A stretch of 64,000 nucleotides of DNA from Litorivita sp050633545 (lineage in GTDB: Bacteria > Pseudomonadota > Alphaproteobacteria > Rhodobacterales > Rhodobacteraceae), in NCBI GenBank assembly GCA_050633545.1, contig JBOEGS010000001.1, positions 310,001-374,000 of the forward strand, given 5' to 3'. Made by a program: the position numbers and the translations under genes. Positions 35,606-43,756 of the stretch are shown here, in pieces (within the stretch, counting starts at the first letter, position 1; every line of letters begins with the position of its first letter). The notes beneath the pieces are model-generated. The model did no database searches. It saw only the letters and a list, made by a program, of their open reading frames with translations, and had not been told where the DNA came from.

Positions 35606-36193
35606 TTACCATTGCTTTGCCAATGCGCGCACCTCTTGGCGCGCCGCCTGCGGCAATGCGGCGCAAAGCTCCGCCGCGCTTTGGCCGAGCACCGGATGGC
35701 GCCAATCAGAGGCCACTTCGGCCAAGGGCACCAACACAAAGGCCCGTTCGCTCAGCCGCGGATGCGGCAAAATTAACACCTGCGGCGCGCGCTGCATCTG
35801 CGCCTCAAGCGGCAAATCATACCACGCACGAAACCCCGCCGGATCGGGGCGCACCGCATCGCCCATGGCCAGCAAATCAAGGTCGAGCACCCGCCCCGAC
35901 CAACGCTTTGCCCCCTGCACGCGGGCGCGTCCTAAGGCTTCCTCAACGTCATGCAACATCACAAGCATGTCATCTGCGCTCAATTTTGCGGCGACTAGGA
36001 CAACAGCATTGACATAATCCGGCCCCGCGCCTTCGGGAAAACACGGCGTGTGATAAAGACGGCTTTTACCAAGAATTTCCACATTGTTTTGAACCAATTG
36101 GTTCAACGCCGCGTTGAGCGTTTCGGGCACATCGCCCACAACCGAAGGCAGATTTCCGCCAAACGCCACGAGAAATTCTTGCACGGTTTTCAT
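35606..36193 (-). CDS. folK: HPPK (folate biosynthesis)
   Basis: 195 residues, 6-hydroxymethyl-7,8-dihydropterin pyrophosphokinase. Motifs are VAFGGNLPS at the start, RWSGRVLDLDLLAMG with the Asp pair, and LPHPRLSERAFVLVPL. It lies upstream of rpoZ and is divergent from the NYN gene. Confidence 0.93.
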   Translation of the reverse strand: MKTVQEFLVAFGGNLPSVVGDVPETLNAALNQLVQNNVEILGKSRLYHTPCFPEGAGPDYVNAVVLVAAKLSADDMLVMLHDVEEALGRARVQGAKRWSGRVLDLDLLAMGDAVRPDPAGFRAWYDLPLEAQMQRAPQVLILPHPRLSERAFVLVPLAEVASDWRHPVLGQSAAELCAALPQAARQEVRALAKQW

Positions 36194-36220
36194 TCCCCTC
36201 TATCCTTATGAACATTCATG

Positions 36221-36238
36221 CCCCCCTTGCGAGGGGGG
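36221..36238. repeat. C6/G6 hairpin between folK and the NYN gene
   Basis: CCCCCCT-TGCG-AGGGGGG gives a 7-bp stem and 4-base loop, 28 bases upstream of the folK ATG and 93 bases before the NYN ATG. It would lie in the folK 5' leader. Confidence 0.5.
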
Positions 36239-36330
36239 ATCAATGCTCGTATTTTCCCATTTCCGTTTTGCTGAACACCACTCACATACCCACTCACCTT
36301 AGGCAAAGCGACTTTTCGGAAGGACTTTTG

Positions 36331-36909
36331 ATGTTTTACAAGGACGAACGGCTGGCGCTGTTCATTGACGGCTCGAACCTTTATGCAGCCGCCAAATCCC
36401 TCGGCTTCGACATCGACTACAAATTGCTGCGCTCGGAATTCATGCGTCGTGGCAAGCTGTTGCGCGCGTTCTATTACACCGCTCTTTTGGAGAATGACGA
36501 ATATTCTCCGATCCGCCCCCTCGTGGACTGGCTCAACTATAACGGGTTTACCATGGTCACCAAACCGGCCAAGGAATACACCGATTCAATGGGCCGCCGC
36601 AAAGTGAAGGGCAATATGGATATCGAGCTGGCGGTGGATGCAATGGAACTTGCGCCGCGTGTCGATCATATCGTGCTTTTCTCCGGTGATGGCGATTTCC
36701 GCCCGCTGGTCGAAAGCCTGCAGCGCCAAGGCGTGCGGGTTTCGGTGGTCTCCACCATCCGCAGCCAACCCCCTATGATTGCTGATGAATTGCGCCGTCA
36801 GGCGGATAACTTCATCGAGTTGGAAGACCTCAAGGACGTGATTGGCCGCCCCCCGCGCGAGCCGATGGCCGAGGCGCCAGACCGCGAGTATGAGCGCAGC
36901 GAGAGCTAA
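36331..36909 (+). CDS. NYN domain protein (LabA/DUF88 family)
   Basis: 192 residues. The PIN-like NYN fold has acidic residues in LFIDGSNLY, GNMDIELAVDAM and LFSGDGDF, so a metal-dependent nuclease activity is possible. GGAAGGA lies 6 bases upstream of ATG 36331. Family members take part in RNA turnover; the target is unknown. A strong terminator follows. Confidence 0.85.
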   Translation: MFYKDERLALFIDGSNLYAAAKSLGFDIDYKLLRSEFMRRGKLLRAFYYTALLENDEYSPIRPLVDWLNYNGFTMVTKPAKEYTDSMGRRKVKGNMDIELAVDAMELAPRVDHIVLFSGDGDFRPLVESLQRQGVRVSVVSTIRSQPPMIADELRRQADNFIELEDLKDVIGRPPREPMAEAPDREYERSES

Positions 36910-36932
36910 GCCAGTCTCGACAGCAACAGATC

Positions 36933-36963
36933 ACCGGCGCGGGCCTCTCGCGCCGGTTTTTTT
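36933..36963 (+). terminator. terminator of the NYN gene
   Basis: ACCGGCGCG (36933-36941) pairs with CGCGCCGGT (36949-36957), followed by a T7 run. It lies 24 bases after the stop. Confidence 0.92.
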
Positions 36964-37068
36964 GTGACCAAAGACCGCCAGCGCGGATGTTTTTCGCCCG
37001 CCGCCTGCCCCCCCATCTGGACGGCGCGGCCCATGTGGCCTAGGTCTGGGGCAACGCGGAGAGACATG

Positions 37069-38019
37069 ATGACCAAGCCCCCCCTGACCCTCTACCTCGC
37101 GGCGCCGCGCGGATTTTGTGCCGGTGTGGACCGCGCCATCAAGATCGTCGAAATGGCCCTGCAAAAATGGGGCGCGCCGGTCTATGTGCGCCATGAGATC
37201 GTGCACAATAAATTCGTCGTCGACAGCCTGCGCGATCTGGGCGCGGTCTTTGTCGAGGAGCTGGACGAATGCCCTGACGACCGGCCGGTGATCTTCTCGG
37301 CGCATGGGGTGCCAAAGGCGGTACCCGCCGAGGCCGCGCGGCGCGAGATGGTCTTTGTCGACGCCACCTGCCCCTTGGTGAGCAAGGTCCATATCGAGGC
37401 CGAACGCCACCATGCCGCCGGATTGCAGATGGTGATGATCGGCCATGAGGGCCACCCCGAAACCATCGGCACCATGGGGCAATTGCCGCAAGGCGAGGTC
37501 TTGTTGGTCGAGACCCCCGAGGATGTTGCCTCTCTCGCCGTGCGCGACGAACAACGACTTGCTTTCATTACACAAACCACGCTTTCCGTGGATGACACGG
37601 TGGAAATCATCGCCGCTCTCAAGGCGCGGTTTCCCGCCATCATCGGCCCGCATAAAGAAGACATCTGCTATGCCACCACCAACCGTCAGGCGGCGGTCAA
37701 GGCCATCGCGCCGGACATCGACGCGCTCTTGGTGATCGGAGCGCCGAATTCGTCCAATTCCAAGCGTCTGGTCGAGGTAGGCCGCGCCAATGGCTGCGCC
37801 TATGCGCAACTGGTGCAGCGCGCGGAAAACATCGATTGGCGGGCGCTTGGCGGCATCACATCGGTGGGTATCACGGCGGGGGCCTCGGCGCCCGAATTAT
37901 TGGTCAACGAGGTGCTCGACGCCTTCAAATCACGCTTTGACGTCTCGGTGGAATTGGTCGAAACGGCGCAGGAAGATGTCGAATTCAAAGTGCCGCGCGT
38001 TTTGCGCCAGCCTGCCTAA
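37069..38019 (+). CDS. ispH: HMB-PP reductase (isoprenoid biosynthesis)
   Basis: 316 residues, 4-hydroxy-3-methylbut-2-enyl diphosphate reductase, the last step of the MEP pathway. The iron-sulfur Cys are in APRGFCAGVDRAI, FVDATCPLVSK and EDICYATTNRQ. Two adjacent ATG codons (37066, 37069) exist; 37069 has the better 7-base spacing from GGAG. rnhA follows after 23 bases. Confidence 0.95.
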   Translation: MTKPPLTLYLAAPRGFCAGVDRAIKIVEMALQKWGAPVYVRHEIVHNKFVVDSLRDLGAVFVEELDECPDDRPVIFSAHGVPKAVPAEAARREMVFVDATCPLVSKVHIEAERHHAAGLQMVMIGHEGHPETIGTMGQLPQGEVLLVETPEDVASLAVRDEQRLAFITQTTLSVDDTVEIIAALKARFPAIIGPHKEDICYATTNRQAAVKAIAPDIDALLVIGAPNSSNSKRLVEVGRANGCAYAQLVQRAENIDWRALGGITSVGITAGASAPELLVNEVLDAFKSRFDVSVELVETAQEDVEFKVPRVLRQPA

Positions 38020-38042
38020 CCTTCTGATCCGAAAGCAAAAAT

Positions 38043-38495
38043 ATGCCTGATCTTTATGCCTATACTGATGGTGCCTGCTCGGGCAATCCCGGCCCCGGAG
38101 GCTGGGGCGCGCTTTTGCAGGCCAAGAGCGGTGACACGGTGGTCAAAGAGCGCACGCTTCAGGGCGGCGAGGCCGATACCACCAACAACCGCATGGAGCT
38201 TCTGGCCGCGATCCACGCCCTCGAAACCCTTGAAAAACCAACAAAAATAACCGTCGTCACCGATAGCGCCTATGTCAAGAACGGCGTCACCGGATGGATT
38301 TTCGGATGGAAGCGCAACGGCTGGAAAACCGCCAATAAAAAGCCGGTGAAGAACGTCGAACTTTGGCAGCGTTTGGACGAGGCGCAGGCGCGCCATGATG
38401 TGACGTGGGAATGGGTCAAAGGCCATGCGGGCCACCCCGAGAACGAGCGCGCCGATGAATTGGCGCGCGCCGGAATGGCCCCGTTTAAAGATTAA
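38043..38495 (+). CDS. rnhA: ribonuclease HI
   Basis: 150 residues. Catalytic residues are in YTDGACSGNPGPGGWG (Asp), NNRMELLAAI (Glu), VVTDSAYV (Asp) and the final NERADELA (Asp). It removes RNA from RNA-DNA hybrids. It follows ispH closely, an order seen in relatives. Confidence 0.95.
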   Translation: MPDLYAYTDGACSGNPGPGGWGALLQAKSGDTVVKERTLQGGEADTTNNRMELLAAIHALETLEKPTKITVVTDSAYVKNGVTGWIFGWKRNGWKTANKKPVKNVELWQRLDEAQARHDVTWEWVKGHAGHPENERADELARAGMAPFKD

Positions 38496-38519
38496 AAATC
38501 AATATCTTAGCGCCCAACC

Positions 38520-38762
38520 CTAGCGGCGGGTGCCATAGGTATTCCACAGCCAGATCAGCGCCAGAGCGCCCAGAACCGCGCCGACAAATCCGGCCATCAG
38601 CCCCATCACGGTGATCAGCGCGCGCAAGACCAATCCGCCCACCAGCGCCCCCGCCATGCCGATGACAATCGTGGTGATGATATCGGTCTCGACCCGCATG
38701 ATGCGCGTGGCGATGAACCCCGCTGCCGCGCCGATGACGAGCAATAAAACCGCTCCGCCCAT
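38520..38762 (-). CDS. GlsB/YeaQ/YmgE family small membrane protein
   Basis: 80 residues in three helices with Gly-rich turns (VIGAAAGFIATRIM, VIGMAGALVGG, GFVGAVLGAL), the transglycosylase-associated / GlsB pattern. AGGAGG lies 9 bases upstream of the ATG. Family members are often stress-induced. It is paired with the next small gene. Confidence 0.8.
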   Translation of the reverse strand: MGGAVLLLVIGAAAGFIATRIMRVETDIITTIVIGMAGALVGGLVLRALITVMGLMAGFVGAVLGALALIWLWNTYGTRR

Positions 38763-38786
38763 GATGGATAACCTCCTGTAATAAAA

Positions 38787-39029
38787 CTATTTTCGCCGCA
38801 TGAAATGGGTCGGCACAATGACCAGCGCCCCGATGGAGGACAAGATCGCATCCACCCCCGCAGGGCCAAAGGACAGGCCGAACATCAGCCGCACGAAGTA
38901 GAACAAAAACGCCCCGCCCACGCAGATGATGATCGATTGCAAAATCCCGTTGCGGGTAAATCCTGAGCGTTCGGACAGGTAGCCGACAATGCCCGCGATC
39001 ACCACGGTTCCGATCATCGAGGGGAACAT
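38787..39029 (-). CDS. small membrane protein, YeaQ-like
   Basis: 80 residues with three hydrophobic segments and a C-terminal basic tail (HFMRRK). The N-terminal MIGTVVIAGIVGYLSERSGF is similar to GlsB-type proteins, but less strictly. GGGAG precedes ATG 39029. It is probably co-transcribed with the following GlsB-like gene; the 11-bp repeats lie immediately upstream. Confidence 0.7.
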   Translation of the reverse strand: MFPSMIGTVVIAGIVGYLSERSGFTRNGILQSIIICVGGAFLFYFVRLMFGLSFGPAGVDAILSSIGALVIVPTHFMRRK

Positions 39030-39061
39030 GGGTTTCTCCCTTAAAAAGCTGCATTTCCGGC

Positions 39062-39105
39062 GTCGGTATCACGTCGGTATTTCGTCGGTATCGCGTCGGT
39101 GCGAA
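39062..39105. repeat. 11-bp-period GTCGGT repeat array, locus B
   Basis: Four exact 11-bp units start at 39062, 39073, 39084 and 39095: GTCGGTATCAC, GTCGGTATTTC, GTCGGTATCGC and GTCGGTGCGAA. As at loci A and C, the array ends with a GTCGGTG unit. It lies between the fmt stop and the small membrane gene, all on the minus strand. Confidence 0.9.
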
Positions 39106-39131
39106 ACGCGGTTTGAGGCAGGGGGCGCGAG

Positions 39132-40073
39132 TTACAGGCGCTTGCCCTTGCTCCACGCTTGGCCGCGCAAGAAGACATCCGCATCCTGCGCGCCCTTGCC
39201 CGCCCGTTGCAAGCGTAAAACCTCGACCGCGCCGGAGCCGCAGGCAACGACGAGCCGCCCCTCTTCCGCGCCCTCGATCACTTCGCCCGCGGCCGCCGGA
39301 GCCGCGCCTTGATCCGCGCGCGCGCCCGCCGCCAGACGCGAGGCGAGCAGTTTCACCCGCGCGCCGTCCACCTCCACATAGGCGCCAGGAAAGGGCGAGA
39401 GGCCGCGGATTTTCGCATCGACCTCGGCGGCGGGGGCAGTCCAATCGATCGCCGCCTCGGCTTTGTCGATCTTCGCCGCATAGCTCACGCCTTCATCGGG
39501 TTGCACCTGCGCGCTCAGGTCCGGCAAATGCGCCAAAGCCTCGACGATGGCGCCGGCCCCCATCATAGACAAACGGTCATGCAACGCGGCGGTGGTGTCC
39601 TCGGCGCCGATCGCCGTCTCGCGGCGCAGCAGGACAGGGCCGGTGTCCAATCCGGCCTCCATCTGCATGATGCAAACGCCGGTTTGCGCGTCGCGGGCCA
39701 TGATGGCGCGGTGGATCGGCGCGGCCCCGCGCCAGCGCGGCAAAAGCGAGGCGTGGATATTGAGGCAGCCATATTCCGGCGCGTCCAACAGCGCCTGCGG
39801 CAAGATCAGCCCGTAAGCGACGACCACGGCGACATCGGCCCCCAGCGCGGCGAAACCGGCGATATCGGCGGGGTCTTTGAAATTCAGCGGATGGCGCACC
39901 TCAAGGCCCATCTCCTGCGCGCGGGCATGAACGGGCGTGGGGCGGTCTTTTTTGCCGCGCCCTGCGGGGCGCGGCGGCTGGCAATAGACGGCGGCAATGT
40001 CATGGCCTGCGTCGACCAGCGCCTCCAGAACCGGCACCGAAAACTCCGGCGTGCCCATGAAAATGATCCGCAT
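39132..40073 (-). CDS. fmt: methionyl-tRNA formyltransferase
   Basis: 313 residues. MRIIFMGTPEFSVPVL begins the protein, and NIHASLLPRWRGAAPIHRAI is the catalytic SLLPxxRG block. It formylates initiator Met-tRNA. It is the last gene after three def-like genes, so the gene set for adding and removing formyl groups is one unit. Confidence 0.95.
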   Translation of the reverse strand: MRIIFMGTPEFSVPVLEALVDAGHDIAAVYCQPPRPAGRGKKDRPTPVHARAQEMGLEVRHPLNFKDPADIAGFAALGADVAVVVAYGLILPQALLDAPEYGCLNIHASLLPRWRGAAPIHRAIMARDAQTGVCIMQMEAGLDTGPVLLRRETAIGAEDTTAALHDRLSMMGAGAIVEALAHLPDLSAQVQPDEGVSYAAKIDKAEAAIDWTAPAAEVDAKIRGLSPFPGAYVEVDGARVKLLASRLAAGARADQGAAPAAAGEVIEGAEEGRLVVACGSGAVEVLRLQRAGKGAQDADVFLRGQAWSKGKRL

Positions 40074-40083
40074 GATCCGCCCC

Positions 40084-40581
40084 CTATGCGCGCAGTTTCT
40101 TGGCGCGGCGCAGCAACATATCGCGGCGCGTCTTGGTGAGGCGGTCGAAATACATCTTGCCCGCCAGATGGTCGATCTGGTGCTGCACCGAGGTGGCCCA
40201 AAGGCCGACGAAATCGCGCTCTTCGCGCTCGCCCTGCACGTTCAGGAACCGCACGGTGACGGCGCGGGGCCGCGCGACCAGGGCCGACACGCCAGGCAGG
40301 TTGGGGCTGGCCTCTTCATGGGGGCGCAATTGCACCGAAGCGTGCAGGATTTCGGGGTTGGCCATGCGGATCGCCTGCCCGCGCGCCTCGGAGGCATCGA
40401 CCACCGCGAGGGCCAGCGATACGCCGATTTGCGGCGCGGCCAATCCGACGCCGGGCATGGCCTCCATCGTGTCGATCATATCGGTCCAAAGGGCGCGGAC
40501 CTCGTCGGTAATCGCCTCGACGGGCTGCGCGGGGCTGCGCAGGATTTTGTTCGGATAGGGCAAGCAGGTCCGCGCGGGCAT
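40084..40581 (-). CDS. degenerate peptide deformylase-like protein
   Basis: 165 residues with the deformylase fold signature GVGLAAPQIG near 44-53, but the other two active-site motifs are broken. The EGCLS box is EASPN (90-94), so the metal Cys is Ser, and HEIDH is HQIDH (134-138), so the catalytic Glu is Gln. It is probably inactive as a deformylase. It lies between an intact def and fmt, so a regulatory or binding role is possible. Confidence 0.85.
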   Translation of the reverse strand: MPARTCLPYPNKILRSPAQPVEAITDEVRALWTDMIDTMEAMPGVGLAAPQIGVSLALAVVDASEARGQAIRMANPEILHASVQLRPHEEASPNLPGVSALVARPRAVTVRFLNVQGEREERDFVGLWATSVQHQIDHLAGKMYFDRLTKTRRDMLLRRAKKLRA

Positions 40582-40586
40582 GGGGA

Positions 40587-41261
40587 TTACTCTTCGCTTT
40601 TGGGCAGAAATTGCGGGGTCGGCGCGGCCAAGGCGGGGGTGTTGGAGACCGCGTAAACCGCTTCGAGCTTGGCGCGGCGATCCGCCTCCAGACGGTCGAA
40701 GGTGACCAGACCGTCGAGGTGGTCGATCTCGTGCTGGGCACAGCGCGCCTCCATCCCCGACAAGCGGCGCACCACCCGCACCCCGTCCAGATCGGTATAG
40801 GCCAGCGTGATCTCGTCGGGGCGCGTCACGGGGGCCAGAACGCCAGGGATCGACAGGCAGCCTTCTTCCATCACGGAGGTTTCGGGCGCGGCGTCGAGGA
40901 TTTCGGGATTGAGGCAGACACAAGGATTTTGCGCGCCCTCCTTCCATGTGACATCCATCACGAAGAGCCGCGTCAGCACGCCGATCTGCGGCGCCGCCAA
41001 TCCGCGCCCTGACGCCGCATACATCGTGTGCAGCATGCCCAGCGCCAGCGCGACCACCCCGTCAGGGGCGCGGGCACCGGCGGTCAATTCGGCCTCTTTG
41101 CACGGTTTGGACAGGCGCGGATCGGGCCATTTGAGCACATCAAAAGCAGGGGCGCGGCCTTCGGATTGCAGCGCGGCGACAAGGCGCGTGACATGCGCCA
41201 AGGCCGTCGGCATGGCGTCTGGCGCGGCCTCCGGGCCGATGGGGGTTTGCGGATCGCTCAT
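40587..41261 (-). CDS. def: peptide deformylase with N-terminal extension
   Basis: 224 residues, about 45 longer than standard at the N-terminus. GLAAPQ, EGCLS (133-137) and HEIDH (177-181) are all intact, so it should bind metal and deformylate. It lies 4 bases downstream of the first def gene and 5 bases upstream of the degenerate one. Confidence 0.88.
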   Translation of the reverse strand: MSDPQTPIGPEAAPDAMPTALAHVTRLVAALQSEGRAPAFDVLKWPDPRLSKPCKEAELTAGARAPDGVVALALGMLHTMYAASGRGLAAPQIGVLTRLFVMDVTWKEGAQNPCVCLNPEILDAAPETSVMEEGCLSIPGVLAPVTRPDEITLAYTDLDGVRVVRRLSGMEARCAQHEIDHLDGLVTFDRLEADRRAKLEAVYAVSNTPALAAPTPQFLPKSEE

Positions 41262-41265
41262 CGGG

Positions 41266-41793
41266 TCAGGCCCGATTGCGTTCGCGTTTGAATTTCACCA
41301 TTTTGCGGGTGATCATCTGGCGTTTGAGCGGTTTGAGATGGTCGATGAACAGCACGCCGTTCAGGTGGTCGATCTCGTGCTGCACGCAGGTCGCCCAAAG
41401 CCCGTCGAAATCGCGCTCTTGCGGGTTGCCCTCCATGTCGATCCAGCCCACGCGCACCTCTTTGGGGCGGGTAACCTCGGCATATTGCTCGGGGATCGAC
41501 AGGCAGCCTTCCTCATAGACATTGGTGTCGTCCGAGGCGGCAAGAATTTCGGGGTTGAACATGACCAAAGGCGCGGGCGCCTCGCCTTGTTCCTTGACGC
41601 AATCGAGGGTGATGAGCCGTTCGAGCACGCCGACCTGCGGCGCCGCCAACCCGATGCCGGGGGCGTCATACATGGTTTCGAGCATGTCTTTGGCCAGCTT
41701 GCGGCGCGCGTCGGAGATATCTTCGACGGGGTCGCACTGCTTTTTCAGGCGCGGATCGGGATGTATCAAAATAGGCCGTATCATGGGCTTCAT
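41266..41793 (-). CDS. def: peptide deformylase
   Basis: 175 residues. GIGLAAPQVG (46-55), EGCLS (95-99) and HEIDH (139-143) are canonical, making this the main deformylase. Start ATG 41793 or the ATG 41784 three codons inside are both possible; neither has a clear ribosome site. It is first in the def-def-def-fmt unit. Confidence 0.94.
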   Translation of the reverse strand: MKPMIRPILIHPDPRLKKQCDPVEDISDARRKLAKDMLETMYDAPGIGLAAPQVGVLERLITLDCVKEQGEAPAPLVMFNPEILAASDDTNVYEEGCLSIPEQYAEVTRPKEVRVGWIDMEGNPQERDFDGLWATCVQHEIDHLNGVLFIDHLKPLKRQMITRKMVKFKRERNRA

Positions 41794-41905
41794 TTAGGCG
41801 ATGCGGGCGGCGCATGCAACGGGGCGCGCGGCCGCACGGGCGGCGGGCAACGTGGCGGAAGGCGGCGCAGGGGCCGAAGCGGCAGGGCGCGCGGCGCGCA
41901 CCGGA

Positions 41906-41929
41906 GCCTCCGGCGGGAATATTCTAGAA
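41906..41929. repeat. partial copy of the GCCTCCGGCGGG repeat
   Basis: GCCTCCGGCGGGAATATT is close to the 33-bp element found at 48308 and 49047 (which has GGATATT). It lies in the 246-bp gap between the first def gene and the PatB-like gene, preceded by CCGGAG so that CCGGAG-C-CTCCGG is a palindrome. Confidence 0.6.
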
Positions 41930-42039
41930 CCTGCAACGGGGGAGCGGCGCAATCTGCGCCCTTGCGCCTAGGGGCGGATGGGGTAGATTTTCCGGCAAAG
42001 GCGGAGCGTTTCTCTGCCCATCACAACAAAGGACAGAGG

Positions 42040-43242
42040 ATGAGCAATATTTCCCGCGCCGCGCCGCAATTTGACGAGGTGATTGACCGCCACGGTACGC
42101 ATTCGTCGAAATGGGACATGATGGAGCCGCTGTTCGGGGTGCCGGCGGCGGACGGGATTGCCATGTGGGTGGCCGATATGGATTTTCGCCCGCCCTCCTG
42201 TGTGCAAGAGGCCTTGGAGCGGATGCTGGACCACGGGGTTTACGGCTATTACGGCGATGATGCCTCCTACCGCGCGGCGATTTGCTGGTGGATGGAGAAC
42301 CGCCACAACTGGCGCGTGGATCCGGCGGCGATTTTCACCACGCACGGATTGGTCAACGGCACGGCGCTATGCGTCGATGCCTTTACCGAGGCGGGCGATG
42401 GCGTGGTGTTGATGACGCCGGTCTATCACGCCTTTGCCAAGGTGATCAAAGCGGCGGGGCGCGAGGTGATCGAATGCAAGCTGGCCGTGGAGAATGGCCG
42501 CTTCGAGATGGATTTCGACGCGTGGGATGCGCAATTGGCCGCCCTGTCGGGGCGCGCGAAAATGATCATCCTGTGCTCGCCCCATAACCCGGGCGGCCGC
42601 GTGTGGAGCCGCGCGGAATTGGAAGGTGTGGCGGCGCTGGCGCGCAAGCATGATCTGGTGCTGGTCTCGGACGAGATCCATCATGACATTGTTTTTGCAG
42701 GGAATACCCATACGCCCATGGCGCTGATCGAGGGTATCGAGGACCGTTTGGTGATGATGAGTGCGACGACCAAAACCTTCAACATCGCGGGCAGCCATAC
42801 CGGCAATGTGATCATTGCCGATGCAAAATTGCGCGCGAGTTTTGCGGGGCGGATGGCGGCTTTGGGGATGTCGCCCAACAGTTTTGGACTGGCGATGACC
42901 GAAGCGGCCTATAGCCCTGCGGGCGCGGCATGGGTGGATGATATGGTGGCCTATCTGGACGGCAACCGCGCGATCTTTGACGCGGGAATTGCGCGCATTC
43001 CGGGGCTTGCTTCGATGCCTTTGGAGGCGACCTATCTGGCATGGGTGGATTTTTCCGGCACGGGGATGAAGGCCGCCGATTACACCCGCCGCGTCGAGAA
43101 AGACGCGCGCATCGCCGCCAACCACGGCCCGACCTTTGGCGCGGGCGGCGAAGGCCATATGCGGTTCAACCTCGCCACGCCGCGGGTCTTGGTCGAGCAG
43201 GCGGTCGCGCGTTTAACGCAGGCCTTTGGCGATCTGCAGTAA
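42040..43242 (+). CDS. PatB/MalY-type cystathionine beta-lyase
   Basis: 400 residues, fold-type I PLP aminotransferase class. N-terminal MWVADMDFRPP, FTTHGLVNG, LCSPHNPGGRVW, VSDEIHHDI and the PLP lysine in SATTKTFNIAGSH are characteristic of the PatB subgroup, which splits cystathionine to homocysteine, pyruvate and ammonia. GGACAGAGG precedes ATG 42040. The frame stays open far upstream, but that part is antisense to def. Confidence 0.9.
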   Translation: MSNISRAAPQFDEVIDRHGTHSSKWDMMEPLFGVPAADGIAMWVADMDFRPPSCVQEALERMLDHGVYGYYGDDASYRAAICWWMENRHNWRVDPAAIFTTHGLVNGTALCVDAFTEAGDGVVLMTPVYHAFAKVIKAAGREVIECKLAVENGRFEMDFDAWDAQLAALSGRAKMIILCSPHNPGGRVWSRAELEGVAALARKHDLVLVSDEIHHDIVFAGNTHTPMALIEGIEDRLVMMSATTKTFNIAGSHTGNVIIADAKLRASFAGRMAALGMSPNSFGLAMTEAAYSPAGAAWVDDMVAYLDGNRAIFDAGIARIPGLASMPLEATYLAWVDFSGTGMKAADYTRRVEKDARIAANHGPTFGAGGEGHMRFNLATPRVLVEQAVARLTQAFGDLQ

Positions 43243-43261
43243 GGCGCGCCGCGCATATGAA

Positions 43262-43292
43262 AAAGCCCCGCGGAGGATTTCGGCGGGGCTTT
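43262..43292 (+). terminator. terminator of the PatB-like gene
   Basis: AAAGCCCCGC (43262-43271) pairs with GCGGGGCTTT (43283-43292). It ends 26 bases before the convergent gene's stop, so it may serve both directions. Confidence 0.8.
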
Positions 43293-43317
43293 GCGTGTCG
43301 CGGCGGTTGGCGGGGCG

Positions 43318-43671
43318 TTAGGCCGGACCGCTGAGCAATCCTTTGGGAGCCTCGCGCTCGCGCACGAAATCAACCGGCGCGCTGTCGCGCGCGGCGGTGG
43401 CGCGTTTGTATTCGAAGCGCATCTCGCCGCCCTCCTCTTCGGAGGCGATGATCAGGCATTGGTAGATATGGCGCGGCCCGTCATAGAGATCGACATTGCC
43501 GCGCAGATGCGGCGCGGTCTCGGCGTCCAAGGCAAAGCCGTTTTCCCAGCGGCGCAAAACGCGGTGGGTCTCGCCATCCGCCTCCACATGCAGGCGGGTT
43601 TTCGCCGCGCTGGCCAATTTGCGGGCGGCTTGCACGCCTTTGCGCATCTCCTCGGTCAAATAGGTGCTCAT
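43318..43671 (-). CDS. conserved hypothetical protein
   Basis: 117 residues. A helical start is followed by a beta-rich part with HRVLRRWENGFALD and LRGNVDLYDGPRHIYQCLI. The Arg-rich strand followed by G-F-A-L and a V-x-L-Y-D segment is loosely PilZ-like, but the family's Asp-x-Ser motif is absent. ATG 43671 has GGAAGAG upstream. It is the last gene on the minus-strand cobalamin side; no function is assigned. Confidence 0.6.
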   Translation of the reverse strand: MSTYLTEEMRKGVQAARKLASAAKTRLHVEADGETHRVLRRWENGFALDAETAPHLRGNVDLYDGPRHIYQCLIIASEEEGGEMRFEYKRATAARDSAPVDFVREREAPKGLLSGPA

Positions 43672-43756
43672 GATCTCTTCCTCCAAGAAGCAGGATGGCA
43701 CCAATTCTAAACGGGTCAAGTAAACCTTTGATGAAAAGCCGAAATTTCCCGCCGCC

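Noticed and set aside
40807..42039. N-terminal extension of the PatB-like protein
   Set aside because: The frame is open but antisense to two def genes; ATG 42040 with a good ribosome site gives the normal family length.
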